Below the pieces are notes generated by a model. The model searched no databases. It saw nothing but the letters and a program-made list of their open reading frames with translations, and had not been told where the DNA came from. The position numbers and the translations under genes are program-made. A DNA stretch of 64,000 bases from Butyrivibrio fibrisolvens 16/4 (GTDB lineage: Bacteria; Bacillota; Clostridia; Lachnospirales; Lachnospiraceae), in assembly GCA_000209815.1 (NCBI GenBank), contig FP929036.1:1075110-1139109 (forward strand). The letters run 5' to 3'. Positions 16,858 to 24,622 of this stretch are shown here, in pieces (position 1 is the stretch's first letter; the number at the start of each line of letters is the position of its first letter).

Positions 16858-16904
16858 TTGTATTTACGGGGTTTGTGACATATAATCCTATCAACCTAGT
16901 AGAT
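16858..16904 (+). promoter_or_regulatory. YeiH promoter with sulfur-type inverted repeat
   Basis: A -35 TTGTAT (16858-16863) and -10 TATAAT (16881-16886) are 17 bp apart. The repeat TCCTAT-N7-GTAGAT (16886-16904) begins at the end of the -10. It is a diverged copy of the 5024 and 27127 elements with the same 7-bp centre, placed over the likely transcription start. Confidence 0.5.
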
Positions 16905-16928
16905 AAATAGTTGAAAGGAGAGAATGAT

Positions 16929-18305
16929 ATGGCGGATATAACAGTAGGAAGAAATCAAGTGAAAAATGATGACATAGTTACTACATCAAAATCACAGATT
17001 TCAGATTTATGGAAGAAGGAAGATTGGCTGACAATTTGGATTGGAGCAATCCTTATAGTCGTAGCTGCGGTTTCAGTGTTAACGGGAACATTCGATTTCA
17101 GCGCAGCAAAGTTTTCTACATGGGGAAACGGAGTAAGTGTACTAGAGCAGCTAAGTACAGGTGCATTCTGGTTGGCACTTATTCGAACCTTTTTAGTTAC
17201 AGGTGCGTTGTTTACTGTAGGCATAAAGCTAAAAGGAGAGTCTGTAAAGGATTATATTCCAGCATACTCGGTACTATTTTTACTGGCAATTTTAGTAAGA
17301 TTTATCTCAGCGGAATATACTCTTAACAGGTATTTAGAGTGGGCCTTCTGGGCACTTATTGTTGGACTTGTAATTTCCAACACCGTTGGAGTTCCAAAGT
17401 GGTTAAAGCCAGCTGTTCAGACTGAGTATTACATTAAGGCAGGACTTGTGGTAATGGGATTCTCAGTACTGTTTTCAAATATCATCAATTTCGGATTATA
17501 TGGTCTTGGAATTGCATGGATTGTTACTCCAGTAGTAATCATTTTTATGTGGTTTTTTGGAACAAAGGTGTTGAAGATTGACAACAAACCACTTGTTATT
17601 ACACTTGCAACTGCAACTTCTGTTTGCGGTACATCAGCAGCAATTGCAGCAGGTGCTTCATCAAAGGCAAAGAAGACAGATCTTTCACTTGCAGTTTCAA
17701 TTTCCATCATTTTTACAGTAATCATGATGGTATTCGAACCAATTATTATTAAGGCTACAGGCCTTGGAGAGCTTATGGGAGGAGCTCTTATCGGCGGAAC
17801 AGTAGATTCAACTGGCGCTGTTACAGTAGCAGGTACAGCTCTTGGTGAGACAGCACAGACAGCAGCCGTACTTGTAAAATCCATTCAGAATATCCTTATA
17901 GGATTTATCGCATTTGCGGTAGCAATTTTCTTCACAGCACATGTTGAAGGCGGTGAGGGAAAAAGTAATGTCACAGCAGCAGAAATTTGGTACAGACTTC
18001 CAAAGTTTATATTAGGTTTCTTTGCAGCTTCACTTATTGCATCATTTATTTTCCTTCCAGCAGTTGGTAAGGATTCTGTGGCAGGAATCAACAGTGTACT
18101 TGATCAGTACAAGAACTGGGCATTTGTTCTTGCATTTACAAGCATTGGACTTGATACAAACTTTAGAGAAATCAAGGAACAGTTTAAGGGAGGTAAGCCA
18201 CTTACACTTTATGTTGTAGGGCAGCTTTTCAATATCGTACTTACATTCTTGGCTGTATATGTGTTACTTTCAGGAAAGTTTTTCCCTATTCCAACACTTC
18301 AGTAG
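16929..18305 (+). CDS. YeiH family (UPF0324) putative sulfate/sulfur-compound transporter
   Basis: About 458 residues with about 11 hydrophobic segments. It has the family core: IKAGLVVMGFSVLFSNI, TSVCGTSAAIAAG and LIGGTVDSTGAVTVAG. Members are annotated as putative sulfate exporters, but direct evidence is thin. ATG 16929 is chosen because AAAGGAG (16914-16920) lies 8 nt upstream; the frame itself opens earlier at a TTG that overlaps that site. The inverted-repeat operator upstream places it in the sulfur regulon. Confidence 0.85.
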   Translation: MADITVGRNQVKNDDIVTTSKSQISDLWKKEDWLTIWIGAILIVVAAVSVLTGTFDFSAAKFSTWGNGVSVLEQLSTGAFWLALIRTFLVTGALFTVGIKLKGESVKDYIPAYSVLFLLAILVRFISAEYTLNRYLEWAFWALIVGLVISNTVGVPKWLKPAVQTEYYIKAGLVVMGFSVLFSNIINFGLYGLGIAWIVTPVVIIFMWFFGTKVLKIDNKPLVITLATATSVCGTSAAIAAGASSKAKKTDLSLAVSISIIFTVIMMVFEPIIIKATGLGELMGGALIGGTVDSTGAVTVAGTALGETAQTAAVLVKSIQNILIGFIAFAVAIFFTAHVEGGEGKSNVTAAEIWYRLPKFILGFFAASLIASFIFLPAVGKDSVAGINSVLDQYKNWAFVLAFTSIGLDTNFREIKEQFKGGKPLTLYVVGQLFNIVLTFLAVYVLLSGKFFPIPTLQ

Positions 18306-18337
18306 CAGAGAGGAGATTATAGATTGGGAGGCATTAT

Positions 18338-18640
18338 ATGAGTTATAAATCCACATTGAAAAGATTAGGTAAAATATTAGGGATTGTTTTCATTTTAATA
18401 ATACTTATACTTGTGATATACATTATGGCAAACGGTCTTGGTCTTATTAAGGAGCTGGATTTTGGAGCAGGAGCATATTATTATGCCGATATTCCAGAAT
18501 TTGCTAAATACGTAAATGCGAATCACTTTACTTCGGGCTTTCCAATGTGGATTCATATTATGCTATTTTTGATATGGGGCGCAATAATGTATAGATTGTG
18601 GACGTGGTTAGATAAGAAATTTACTACAAAAGGAGATTAG
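18338..18640 (+). CDS. small two-TM membrane protein, unknown
   Basis: A 100-residue protein with transmembrane segments at about residues 10-32 (ILGIVFILIILILVIYIMA) and 68-86 (IMLFLIWGAIMYRLWTWL), separated by a hydrophilic loop. I do not recognise a family. It sits between the YeiH transporter (32 bp upstream) and bioY (5 bp downstream) in one operon, so it may be an accessory subunit of either. Confidence 0.7.
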   Translation: MSYKSTLKRLGKILGIVFILIILILVIYIMANGLGLIKELDFGAGAYYYADIPEFAKYVNANHFTSGFPMWIHIMLFLIWGAIMYRLWTWLDKKFTTKGD

Positions 18641-18645
18641 ACATA

Positions 18646-19224
18646 ATGAAAATTACTACAAAGGAACTTACATTAACAGCATTATTTGCAGCACTTATTG
18701 TAGTTGGTGCATTCTTAAAGGTGGATATTCCACTTCCACTTTATACTATGCATTTTACACTTCAGTGGTTTTTCGTTCTTTTAGCAGGCTTTATACTTGG
18801 AAAGAAGCTTGGTACACTCAGTGTTGTTACTTATATTGCTATTGGACTTGCGGGGGTTCCAGTATTTGCAGCAGGCGGTGGAATTGGCTATGTACTTCGT
18901 CCAGGATTTGGATTCTTACTTGGATTTGTTTTGGCAGCATATTTGATTGGTCTTATTACTGACATCCTTAATCCTGTAAAGCTTTGGCAGTACATCATCC
19001 CTGCTACAATAGGATTAGTTGCTTATTATAGCGTTGGTGCAGTTTACTTTTACCTTATTAAGAATCTTTATGTTGGTGAGGCTGTTTCATTCGCAGTTGT
19101 AGTCGTACAGTATTGCTTGATTACAGTTCTTCCAGATTTTATTCTGTGTGTGATAGCAGCAGGATTTGCAAAGCAGCTCATACCAGTTCTTAAAAAGGCA
19201 GTAGGTTTTGGAGTTCAGGCATAG
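18646..19224 (+). CDS. bioY: BioY family biotin transporter substrate-binding subunit
   Basis: A 192-residue ECF-type S component with about six helices. The family pattern is clear: LTLTALFAALIVVGAFLKVDIPLPLYTMHFTLQ, then GVPVFAAGGGIGYVLRPGFGFLLGFVLAAY. It takes up biotin, a sulfur-containing cofactor, either alone or with the shared ECF ATPases encoded elsewhere. Co-transcription with YeiH suggests that sulfur limitation induces uptake of this S-containing vitamin. Closed by the terminator at 19238. Confidence 0.9.
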   Translation: MKITTKELTLTALFAALIVVGAFLKVDIPLPLYTMHFTLQWFFVLLAGFILGKKLGTLSVVTYIAIGLAGVPVFAAGGGIGYVLRPGFGFLLGFVLAAYLIGLITDILNPVKLWQYIIPATIGLVAYYSVGAVYFYLIKNLYVGEAVSFAVVVVQYCLITVLPDFILCVIAAGFAKQLIPVLKKAVGFGVQA

Positions 19225-19237
19225 TTTGTAGATTATA

Positions 19238-19270
19238 AAGTCAGTTATGGGAAACCATGACTGACTTTTT
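19238..19270 (+). terminator. intrinsic terminator after bioY
   Basis: Stem AAGTCAGT-ATGG / CCAT-ACTGACTT over 19238-19267 with a GAAA loop, then T5. Its AGTCAG core resembles the hairpins at 4969 and 27073. Confidence 0.8.
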
Positions 19271-19376
19271 ATTGTAAAAAGAATAGCAGTTTTGGGGATA
19301 TAAACCTAATTGATAACCAGCTATCACTTATTCTAGTAACTAGCCATATTGCGGAGGAAGTGTTGTTATAGTAATA

Positions 19377-19395
19377 TCCTACTAAACCGATAGGT
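19377..19395 (+). promoter_or_regulatory. inverted repeat operator upstream of homocysteine operon
   Basis: TCCTAC-N7-ATAGGT, the same architecture as the elements at 5024, 16886 and 27127. A likely -10, TATAGT, ends at 19372, directly before the repeat, so the operator would cover the start site. A convincing -35 at 17 bp is not visible. Confidence 0.5.
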
Positions 19396-19445
19396 AAATA
19401 GATGTTAGGCGAGAAAATACTTGATAAAGGGGGCAGGAATATAGA

Positions 19446-20666
19446 ATGAATTTTAACACCAGATTACTCCACGAAGGGGTAACAAGAGAGACAAATGGAG
19501 CGACACTTCCTCCCATATATCAAAGTAGTGCCTTTGATCAGGAAAACGCTGAGGATTTGGCAGGAATCTTCGAGAATAAAAAGATGGGCTACTGCTACAC
19601 AAGAGTAGCAAATCCAACCATTACAGCTTTTGAAACTAGAATCACAAAGCTGGAGGGAGGAATAGGTTCTGTGGCCTGTTCTTCGGGAATGGCAGCTTTA
19701 TCAAATGCTTTGCTAAACATTTTGCAGGCAGGAGATGAGATTATTTCAAGTGCCAGCCTTTATGGAGGAACAATTGATTTGTTTAGGGACATAGAGGCCT
19801 TTGGAATAAAAACAAATTATGTGCGCAATAATGATTGGGAGCAAATAGAAGCGGCTTTCAACGAGCGCACCAAGGTGGTATTTGCAGAGACCATCGGCAA
19901 TCCCTGTTTGGACGTAACAGATATAAAAAAGCTTTCTGATATTGCTCACTCTCATGGAGTTCCACTTATTGTAGACAACACGACAGCCACTCCATATTTA
20001 TTTAGAGCCATCGAGCATGGAGCCGATATAGTGGTGAATTCTTCATCAAAATATATTAATGGAAGCAGCAATTCAATCAGCGGTATTTTGACAGACAGTG
20101 GACATTTCAAATGGACTAAAGATAAATATCCGGTTTTAGGAAATTATGTAAAGTTTGGCCCAATGGCATACATTGCAAAAATGCGAAGCGGATTGTACAG
20201 AAATATGGGAACCTGCTTATCGCCATTTAATGCATATCTAAATGTTATTGGACTGGAAACACTGGGACTACGAATGGAGAAGCAGTGCAGTAATGCACTG
20301 GCCCTTGCAAAATGGCTGGAGGAGAATTATCCAGATATCACAGTAAATTATCCAGGATTGGAATCAAGTAAGTGGCACAGTATTGCAGAAGGGCAGCTCA
20401 AAAACGGGTATGGAGCAATTCTTACTATTCGTGTTGGCTCGAAGGAACGGGCCTTTGAGATTATGAATAAGCTAACTATTCCATACATACTGTCCAACAT
20501 AGGAGATACAAAAACACTGGTAGTTCATCCAGCTTCCACGATTTCTCTCCACAGTACTGAAAAGGAACTGGAGGATGCAGGAGTATACGACGACTTGATT
20601 CGTATATCCGTAGGAATAGAAGATGTCGTAGATCTGATTAACGATTTTAAGTTAGCAATTGGTTAA
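19446..20666 (+). CDS. PLP-dependent O-acetylhomoserine sulfhydrylase / homocysteine synthase type enzyme
   Basis: A 406-residue Cys/Met-metabolism PLP enzyme. Features are TLPPIYQSSAFDQ, GYCYTRVANPT, SSGMAALSNALL, the PLP aspartate in IVDNTTATPYLF and the Schiff-base lysine in VVNSSSKYINGSS. Partnership with sulfite reductase, a ThiS-like carrier, its E1 and a JAMM protease suggests it adds the carrier thiocarboxylate sulfur to O-acetylhomoserine, as described for Wolinella homocysteine synthesis. A second paralog at 27316 probably uses free sulfide. Closely related enzymes include cystathionine gamma-synthase; the exact substrate is inferred from context. Confidence 0.85.
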   Translation: MNFNTRLLHEGVTRETNGATLPPIYQSSAFDQENAEDLAGIFENKKMGYCYTRVANPTITAFETRITKLEGGIGSVACSSGMAALSNALLNILQAGDEIISSASLYGGTIDLFRDIEAFGIKTNYVRNNDWEQIEAAFNERTKVVFAETIGNPCLDVTDIKKLSDIAHSHGVPLIVDNTTATPYLFRAIEHGADIVVNSSSKYINGSSNSISGILTDSGHFKWTKDKYPVLGNYVKFGPMAYIAKMRSGLYRNMGTCLSPFNAYLNVIGLETLGLRMEKQCSNALALAKWLEENYPDITVNYPGLESSKWHSIAEGQLKNGYGAILTIRVGSKERAFEIMNKLTIPYILSNIGDTKTLVVHPASTISLHSTEKELEDAGVYDDLIRISVGIEDVVDLINDFKLAIG

Positions 20667-20689
20667 TAGATGAGAAAAGGAGAATAATA

Positions 20690-21559
20690 ATGGCAGAAGC
20701 AATTGATTACAAAGCTCTGAAGGCTGGCGGCTTCATGAAGCAGGTACAGAAGGGATACGGTTCCCTAAGATTACAGGTTATCGGAGGCAACCTTGATGCT
20801 AAGGCAATCAAGACTGTTGCTGAAGTAGCAGAAAAGTATGGTCATGGATATGTTCATATGACATCCAGACAGGGAATTGAAATTCCATTCATCCATGTAA
20901 ATGATATACAGAAGGTAAAGGATGAGCTGGCAGCAGGTGGAGTTGGCACCGGTGTCTGCGGACCAAGAGTTCGTACAATTACTGCCTGCCAGGGTTCAGA
21001 GATTTGCCCAAGTGGATGTATTGATACATATACTCTTGCAAAAGAGCTTGATGCAAGATATTTCGGAAGAGAGCTTCCACACAAGTTTAAATTTGGTGTA
21101 ACAGGCTGTCAGAACAACTGCCTTAAGGCTGAGGAAAACGACGTGGGAATCAAGGGCGGTATGACAGTTGAGTATAAAGAGGATGCCTGCATTTCCTGCG
21201 GTGTATGCGTAAAGGCTTGTAGAGAGTCTGCCCTTCAAATGGAGGATGGCAAGGTTACAATCGACAGAAGTAAATGCAATAACTGCGCACGTTGCGTAAA
21301 GAGCTGTCCAACAGATGCCTGGGAAGGAACACCGGGATACATCGTATCCTTTGGCGGAACATTTGGAAATAAGATTTACAAGGCAGAGGAGCTTGTGCCA
21401 ATCATTCGTGATAAGGAAACACTATTTAGAGTTACTGATGCAGCTATTGAATATTTTGAGGCTAACGCAAAACCAAGCGAAAGATTTAGAGCAACTCTTC
21501 AACGCTTAGGTGATGAAGGCTTAAAAGAGGCGGTAAATAAGGCATATCAAAACAATTAA
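20690..21559 (+). CDS. small sulfite reductase with siroheme and two [4Fe-4S] ferredoxin motifs
   Basis: A 289-residue nitrite/sulfite reductase-type protein. The N-terminal ferredoxin-like half has the HMTSRQGIEIP block. The siroheme-[4Fe-4S] ligands are visible as TACQGSEIC (CX5C) and TGCQNNC (CX3C). A bacterial ferredoxin domain follows: CISCGVCVKAC and CNNCARCVKSC. This resembles AsrC/Fsr-type small sulfite reductases that take electrons from ferredoxin. It reduces sulfite to sulfide for the carrier-dependent pathway; the siroheme enzymes are encoded in the same operon. Confidence 0.9.
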   Translation: MAEAIDYKALKAGGFMKQVQKGYGSLRLQVIGGNLDAKAIKTVAEVAEKYGHGYVHMTSRQGIEIPFIHVNDIQKVKDELAAGGVGTGVCGPRVRTITACQGSEICPSGCIDTYTLAKELDARYFGRELPHKFKFGVTGCQNNCLKAEENDVGIKGGMTVEYKEDACISCGVCVKACRESALQMEDGKVTIDRSKCNNCARCVKSCPTDAWEGTPGYIVSFGGTFGNKIYKAEELVPIIRDKETLFRVTDAAIEYFEANAKPSERFRATLQRLGDEGLKEAVNKAYQNN

Positions 21560-21572
21560 AGGGAGGTTAACT

Positions 21573-21821
21573 ATGAGCGCAGTTTTTGAATATGATGATT
21601 TAGTTGATATTACGGATAAGGTTTGTCCACTTACTTTTGTAACGGCTAAGGTGGCAATAGAGGAATTAGATGATGGCCAGATTTTGGCAATCCGCATGAA
21701 CGACGGCGAACCAGTTCAGAACGTGCCACGTTCATTTAAGGAGGATGGTCATCAGATACTAAAGCTTAATGATAATGAGGATGGAACATACACATTGTTT
21801 GTGAAAAAAGTGGAGGAATAG
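21573..21821 (+). CDS. TusA-family sulfurtransferase
   Basis: An 82-residue protein with the TusA signature VCPLTFVTAKVAIEEL, in which Cys18-Pro19 is the persulfide-carrying site. Length is normal for the family. It probably relays sulfur between sulfite reductase and the carrier protein, or holds reduced sulfur as persulfide. Follows sulfite reductase by 13 bp and overlaps the ribosome site of the thioredoxin gene. Confidence 0.9.
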   Translation: MSAVFEYDDLVDITDKVCPLTFVTAKVAIEELDDGQILAIRMNDGEPVQNVPRSFKEDGHQILKLNDNEDGTYTLFVKKVEE

Positions 21822-21822
21822 T

Positions 21823-22139
21823 ATGGCAACAAGAATTTATGTTGATAACTTTAAGGAAAAGGTTTTAGAAAGCCAGATTCCTGTTTTGGTAGACTTCTAT
21901 TCAGATTCATGTGTAGCCTGCAAAAAGTTGGCTCCACTTTTATGTGAACTTGAAGATGATTATGAAGGTAAGATTAACGTGTTCAAGGTAAACACTAATT
22001 ATGATGTAAGTCTAGCAAAAGAGTACAATGTGCTTTCAAACCCAACTTTGATTTTTTCAAGGATGGTAAGGATGTTGATAAGCAAATTGGTGCAAAGGAT
22101 TATGACAATTTAACAGATTGGATAGATGCACTTATTTAA
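21823..22139 (+). CDS. thioredoxin-like protein, frameshifted
   Basis: A protein of about 105 residues after correcting one missing T in the run 22052-22057. It then reads LSNPTLIFFKDGKDVDKQIGAKDYDNL to the stop at 22137. The active site is CVAC (Cys30/Cys33) rather than CGPC, within FYSDSCVACKKLAP. The cis-proline is in SNPTLI. It is a candidate reductant for sulfite reductase, TusA persulfide or the thiocarboxylate carrier. As given, the frame runs out of phase and stops at 22113. Confidence 0.85.
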
Positions 22140-22155
22140 TAGGGAGGATTTAAAA

Positions 22156-22362
22156 ATGACAATCACAGTTGCAGGAGAGAAGAAGGAATATAAGGAAGGT
22201 TTAGCACTTCCAGAGCTCATCGAACTTGAGGATGTGGAGACACCACAGTATGTTACAGTTTCAATCAACGACGAGTTTGTAGCTACAGAGGACAAGGAAA
22301 GCACAGTACTTAAGGAAGGGGACTCAGTAGAGTTCTTGTATTTCATGGGAGGCGGACAGTAA
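22156..22362 (+). CDS. ThiS/MoaD-like sulfur carrier (HcyS-like) with C-terminal Gln after GGG
   Basis: A 68-residue beta-grasp protein. ATG 22156 is set by GGGAGGA just upstream (22142-22148). It ends FLYFMGGGQ. Mature sulfur carriers end in Gly-Gly so that the E1 can adenylate the terminal carboxylate; the extra Gln must be removed first. The JAMM protease encoded two genes downstream is the obvious trimming enzyme, as with HcyS and HcyD of Wolinella succinogenes. The stop overlaps the next ATG (TAATG). Confidence 0.85.
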   Translation: MTITVAGEKKEYKEGLALPELIELEDVETPQYVTVSINDEFVATEDKESTVLKEGDSVEFLYFMGGGQ

Positions 22363-23198
22363 TGGCAATGACAGACGAGCAAATCGAGCGCTATAGCCGC
22401 CACATCATCCTTAAGGAAGTCGGTGCAAAGGGTCAGAAGAAGCTTCTTAATGCAAAGGTTCTTATCATCGGTGCTGGTGGACTAGGCGCACCTGCAGCTA
22501 TGTATTTGGCAGCTGCTGGTGTAGGTACAATTGGTATTGTTGATGCAGATGAGGTGGATTTATCAAACCTTCAGCGTCAGATTATTCATAGCACTGCTGA
22601 CATAGGAAAGCCAAAGGTAAAGTCAGCAAAGGAAACTATGAATGCAATGAATCCTGATGTGCAGGTAAAGACTTATCACATGTTTGTGGATTCAACTAAC
22701 ATCAGAGAGTTAATTCGTGAATACGATTTTGTGATTGATGGTACAGATAATTTTCCAGCAAAGTTTTTAATAAATGATGCTTGTGTAATGGAAAAGAAGC
22801 CATTTAGCCATGCTGGAATCATTCGCTTTAAGGGTCAGCTTATGACCTATGTTCCTGGAGAAGGCCCTTGCTATCGCTGCGTATTCAAGAATCCACCACC
22901 AAAGGATGCAGTTCCTACCTGCAAACAGGCTGGTGTAATCGGAGCAATGGGTGGTGTAATCGGTTCACTTCAGGCTATGGAGGCAGTCAAATACATTGTT
23001 GGAGTAGGAAAGCTTCTTACAGGTCATTTACTTACATATGATGCAGTAGATCAGGAGTTTAGAAAGATTAAGCTTCCTGGCGATACAAGCAAATGCCCAG
23101 TATGCGGCGAGCATCCTACTATCACAGAGCTTATTGACTATGAGCAGGAGGTCTGCGAGGAAACAGCGGGGCGTTTTGAGACAAAGGAAAATCAGTAA
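22362..23198 (+). CDS. MoeB/ThiF-type E1-like sulfur-carrier adenylyltransferase (HcyF-like)
   Basis: A 278-residue E1 superfamily enzyme. ATP binding is marked by IIGAGGLGAPAAMYLAAAG and DLSNLQRQI, with DGTDNFPAKFLIND further on. Zinc ligands are CYRC and CPVC. A candidate catalytic Cys is in AVPTCKQAGVIG. It activates the carrier's C-terminal glycine by adenylation for thiocarboxylate formation. Overlaps hcyS-like by TAATG, and is followed directly by the JAMM gene. Confidence 0.9.
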   Translation: MAMTDEQIERYSRHIILKEVGAKGQKKLLNAKVLIIGAGGLGAPAAMYLAAAGVGTIGIVDADEVDLSNLQRQIIHSTADIGKPKVKSAKETMNAMNPDVQVKTYHMFVDSTNIRELIREYDFVIDGTDNFPAKFLINDACVMEKKPFSHAGIIRFKGQLMTYVPGEGPCYRCVFKNPPPKDAVPTCKQAGVIGAMGGVIGSLQAMEAVKYIVGVGKLLTGHLLTYDAVDQEFRKIKLPGDTSKCPVCGEHPTITELIDYEQEVCEETAGRFETKENQ

Positions 23199-23633
23199 AT
23201 GAGAATTATTAGAGCAGATTATCGTATATACGATGACATAGTAAAATATGCTAAAGAACATCTTCCAGAGGAGGCCTGTGGACTTATTGCAGGCTCCGAG
23301 GATGAGGATGGAAATAGAGTCATTGAAAAGGTATATTTCTTAGAGAATATTGATCATGCAAATGACCATTTCACGTTAGATCCAAAGGATCAGATGGCAG
23401 CCATTAAGGATATGCGAGCTCTTGGATTAAAGCAGCTTGGAAATTGGCACTCACATCCGGAATCGCCATCACGTCCATCTGAGGAGGATATCAGGTTATC
23501 CTTTGATTCTAAGGCCAGCTATATGATTCTTTCTCTTATGGCAGAAAATCCGGTTCTTAATAGTTATCACGTTGAAAATGGTAACTATGAAAAAGAGGAT
23601 TTACGCATTATTTCCGAGGATTATTTCTACTAG
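23199..23633 (+). CDS. JAMM metalloprotease (HcyD-like)
   Basis: A 144-residue MPN/JAMM zinc peptidase. The motif is complete: Glu in EEACGLIAG, then NWHSHPESPSRPSEEDIRLS, supplying two zinc His and the Asp. In carrier-dependent pathways this enzyme either trims the carrier (HcyD) or releases the amino acid from the carrier adduct (Mec). The C-terminal Gln on the carrier supports trimming; release of homocysteine is also possible. A strong hairpin overlaps its stop. Confidence 0.9.
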   Translation: MRIIRADYRIYDDIVKYAKEHLPEEACGLIAGSEDEDGNRVIEKVYFLENIDHANDHFTLDPKDQMAAIKDMRALGLKQLGNWHSHPESPSRPSEEDIRLSFDSKASYMILSLMAENPVLNSYHVENGNYEKEDLRIISEDYFY

Positions 23634-23652
23634 GATAATCCTCGGATTTTCT
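23613..23652 (+). terminator. terminator or attenuating hairpin between JAMM gene and hemC
   Basis: Perfect 12-bp stem TCCGAGGATTAT/ATAATCCTCGGA (23613-23624 with 23635-23646) and a 10-nt loop holding the stop codon, then ATTTTCTTT. It probably lowers expression of the siroheme genes relative to the upstream part of the operon. Confidence 0.65.
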
Positions 23653-23716
23653 TTAAAAAGGTACTAGATATGTTAGTTTAGGATTAATAAAATCTTAGGC
23701 TAAGGAAGCGAATAAT

Positions 23717-24621
23717 ATGTTAATAAAAGTAGGTACACGTGGTTCGAAGCTAGCGCTTGTTCAGACCAATTATGTAATTGAACAATTAAAGAAAGCTTTT
23801 CCAGAAAATGAATATGAAGTAGTTGTTATAAAAACTACAGGAGATATAGATCAAAGTAGACCTTTGGATCAAATCGGTTCTAAAGGATTGTTTGTTGATG
23901 AGATTGAGCGTGCACTAGTGGCAGATGAGATTCAACTTGCTGTGCATTCTATGAAGGATATGCCATCAAAACCTGCTAAGGGATGCGTCTTTGCAAAATC
24001 CTGGACAAGGGAAGATGCCAGAGATGTGATTATCTTTAGAGAGGTTGATAGCATAGAGGAACTTCCTAAAAATGCAAAGATTGCCACAGGAAGTAAGCGC
24101 CGTTCATATCAGCTGTTAAGCTTAAGACCAGACTTGGAGCTTTGCCCGATTAGAGGAAATATTGATACACGTCTAAGAAAGCTTGTGGAAGGAAATAGTG
24201 ATGGAACTATTCTTGATGGAATTGTTCTTGCAGCAGCGGGGCTTAACAGGTTAAAGATTTCTTTAGACCATTATCAAATTCTTGAGGTTGATGAGATGAT
24301 ACCATCTCCTGCTCAGGGAACCCTTGCTATAGAGCTTAACGAGAAAATAAAGAGCTTCTTGATATGGTCAATTCATTATCAGATGAAGAGGCAAATAATA
24401 TCACATATTTGGAGAGAGGTTTTCTTGAAAGGATAGGTGGAGATTGTCATCTTCCAATTGGAGCTTATGCATATAAGGAAGATGATGACTATGTGCTAAA
24501 AGCACTTTTTGGAAGTGAAGATGGAAGTAAATTGGCTACTGCCGCAGTAAAGGCAAAGGAGCCAAGTGAGAAGATGATAGATGAGGCTGTGGAGGATATA
24601 AAAAAGCAGTTGGAGGATTAG
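23717..24621 (+). CDS. hemC: hydroxymethylbilane synthase (porphobilinogen deaminase), frameshifted
   Basis: Joins four porphobilinogens into hydroxymethylbilane, the precursor of siroheme. RGSKLALVQTNYV, HSMKDMPS and RRSYQLL are clear. The dipyrromethane cofactor cysteine lies in ERIGGDCHLPIGAYA, near residue 240 in the second frame. One A is missing in the run 24344-24347; repair gives NEKNKELLDMVNSLSDEEANN and about 300 residues, the usual size. It serves the siroheme need of the sulfite reductase in the same gene cluster; hemA, hemL and hemB are not in the window. Confidence 0.9.
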
Positions 24622-24622
24622 A

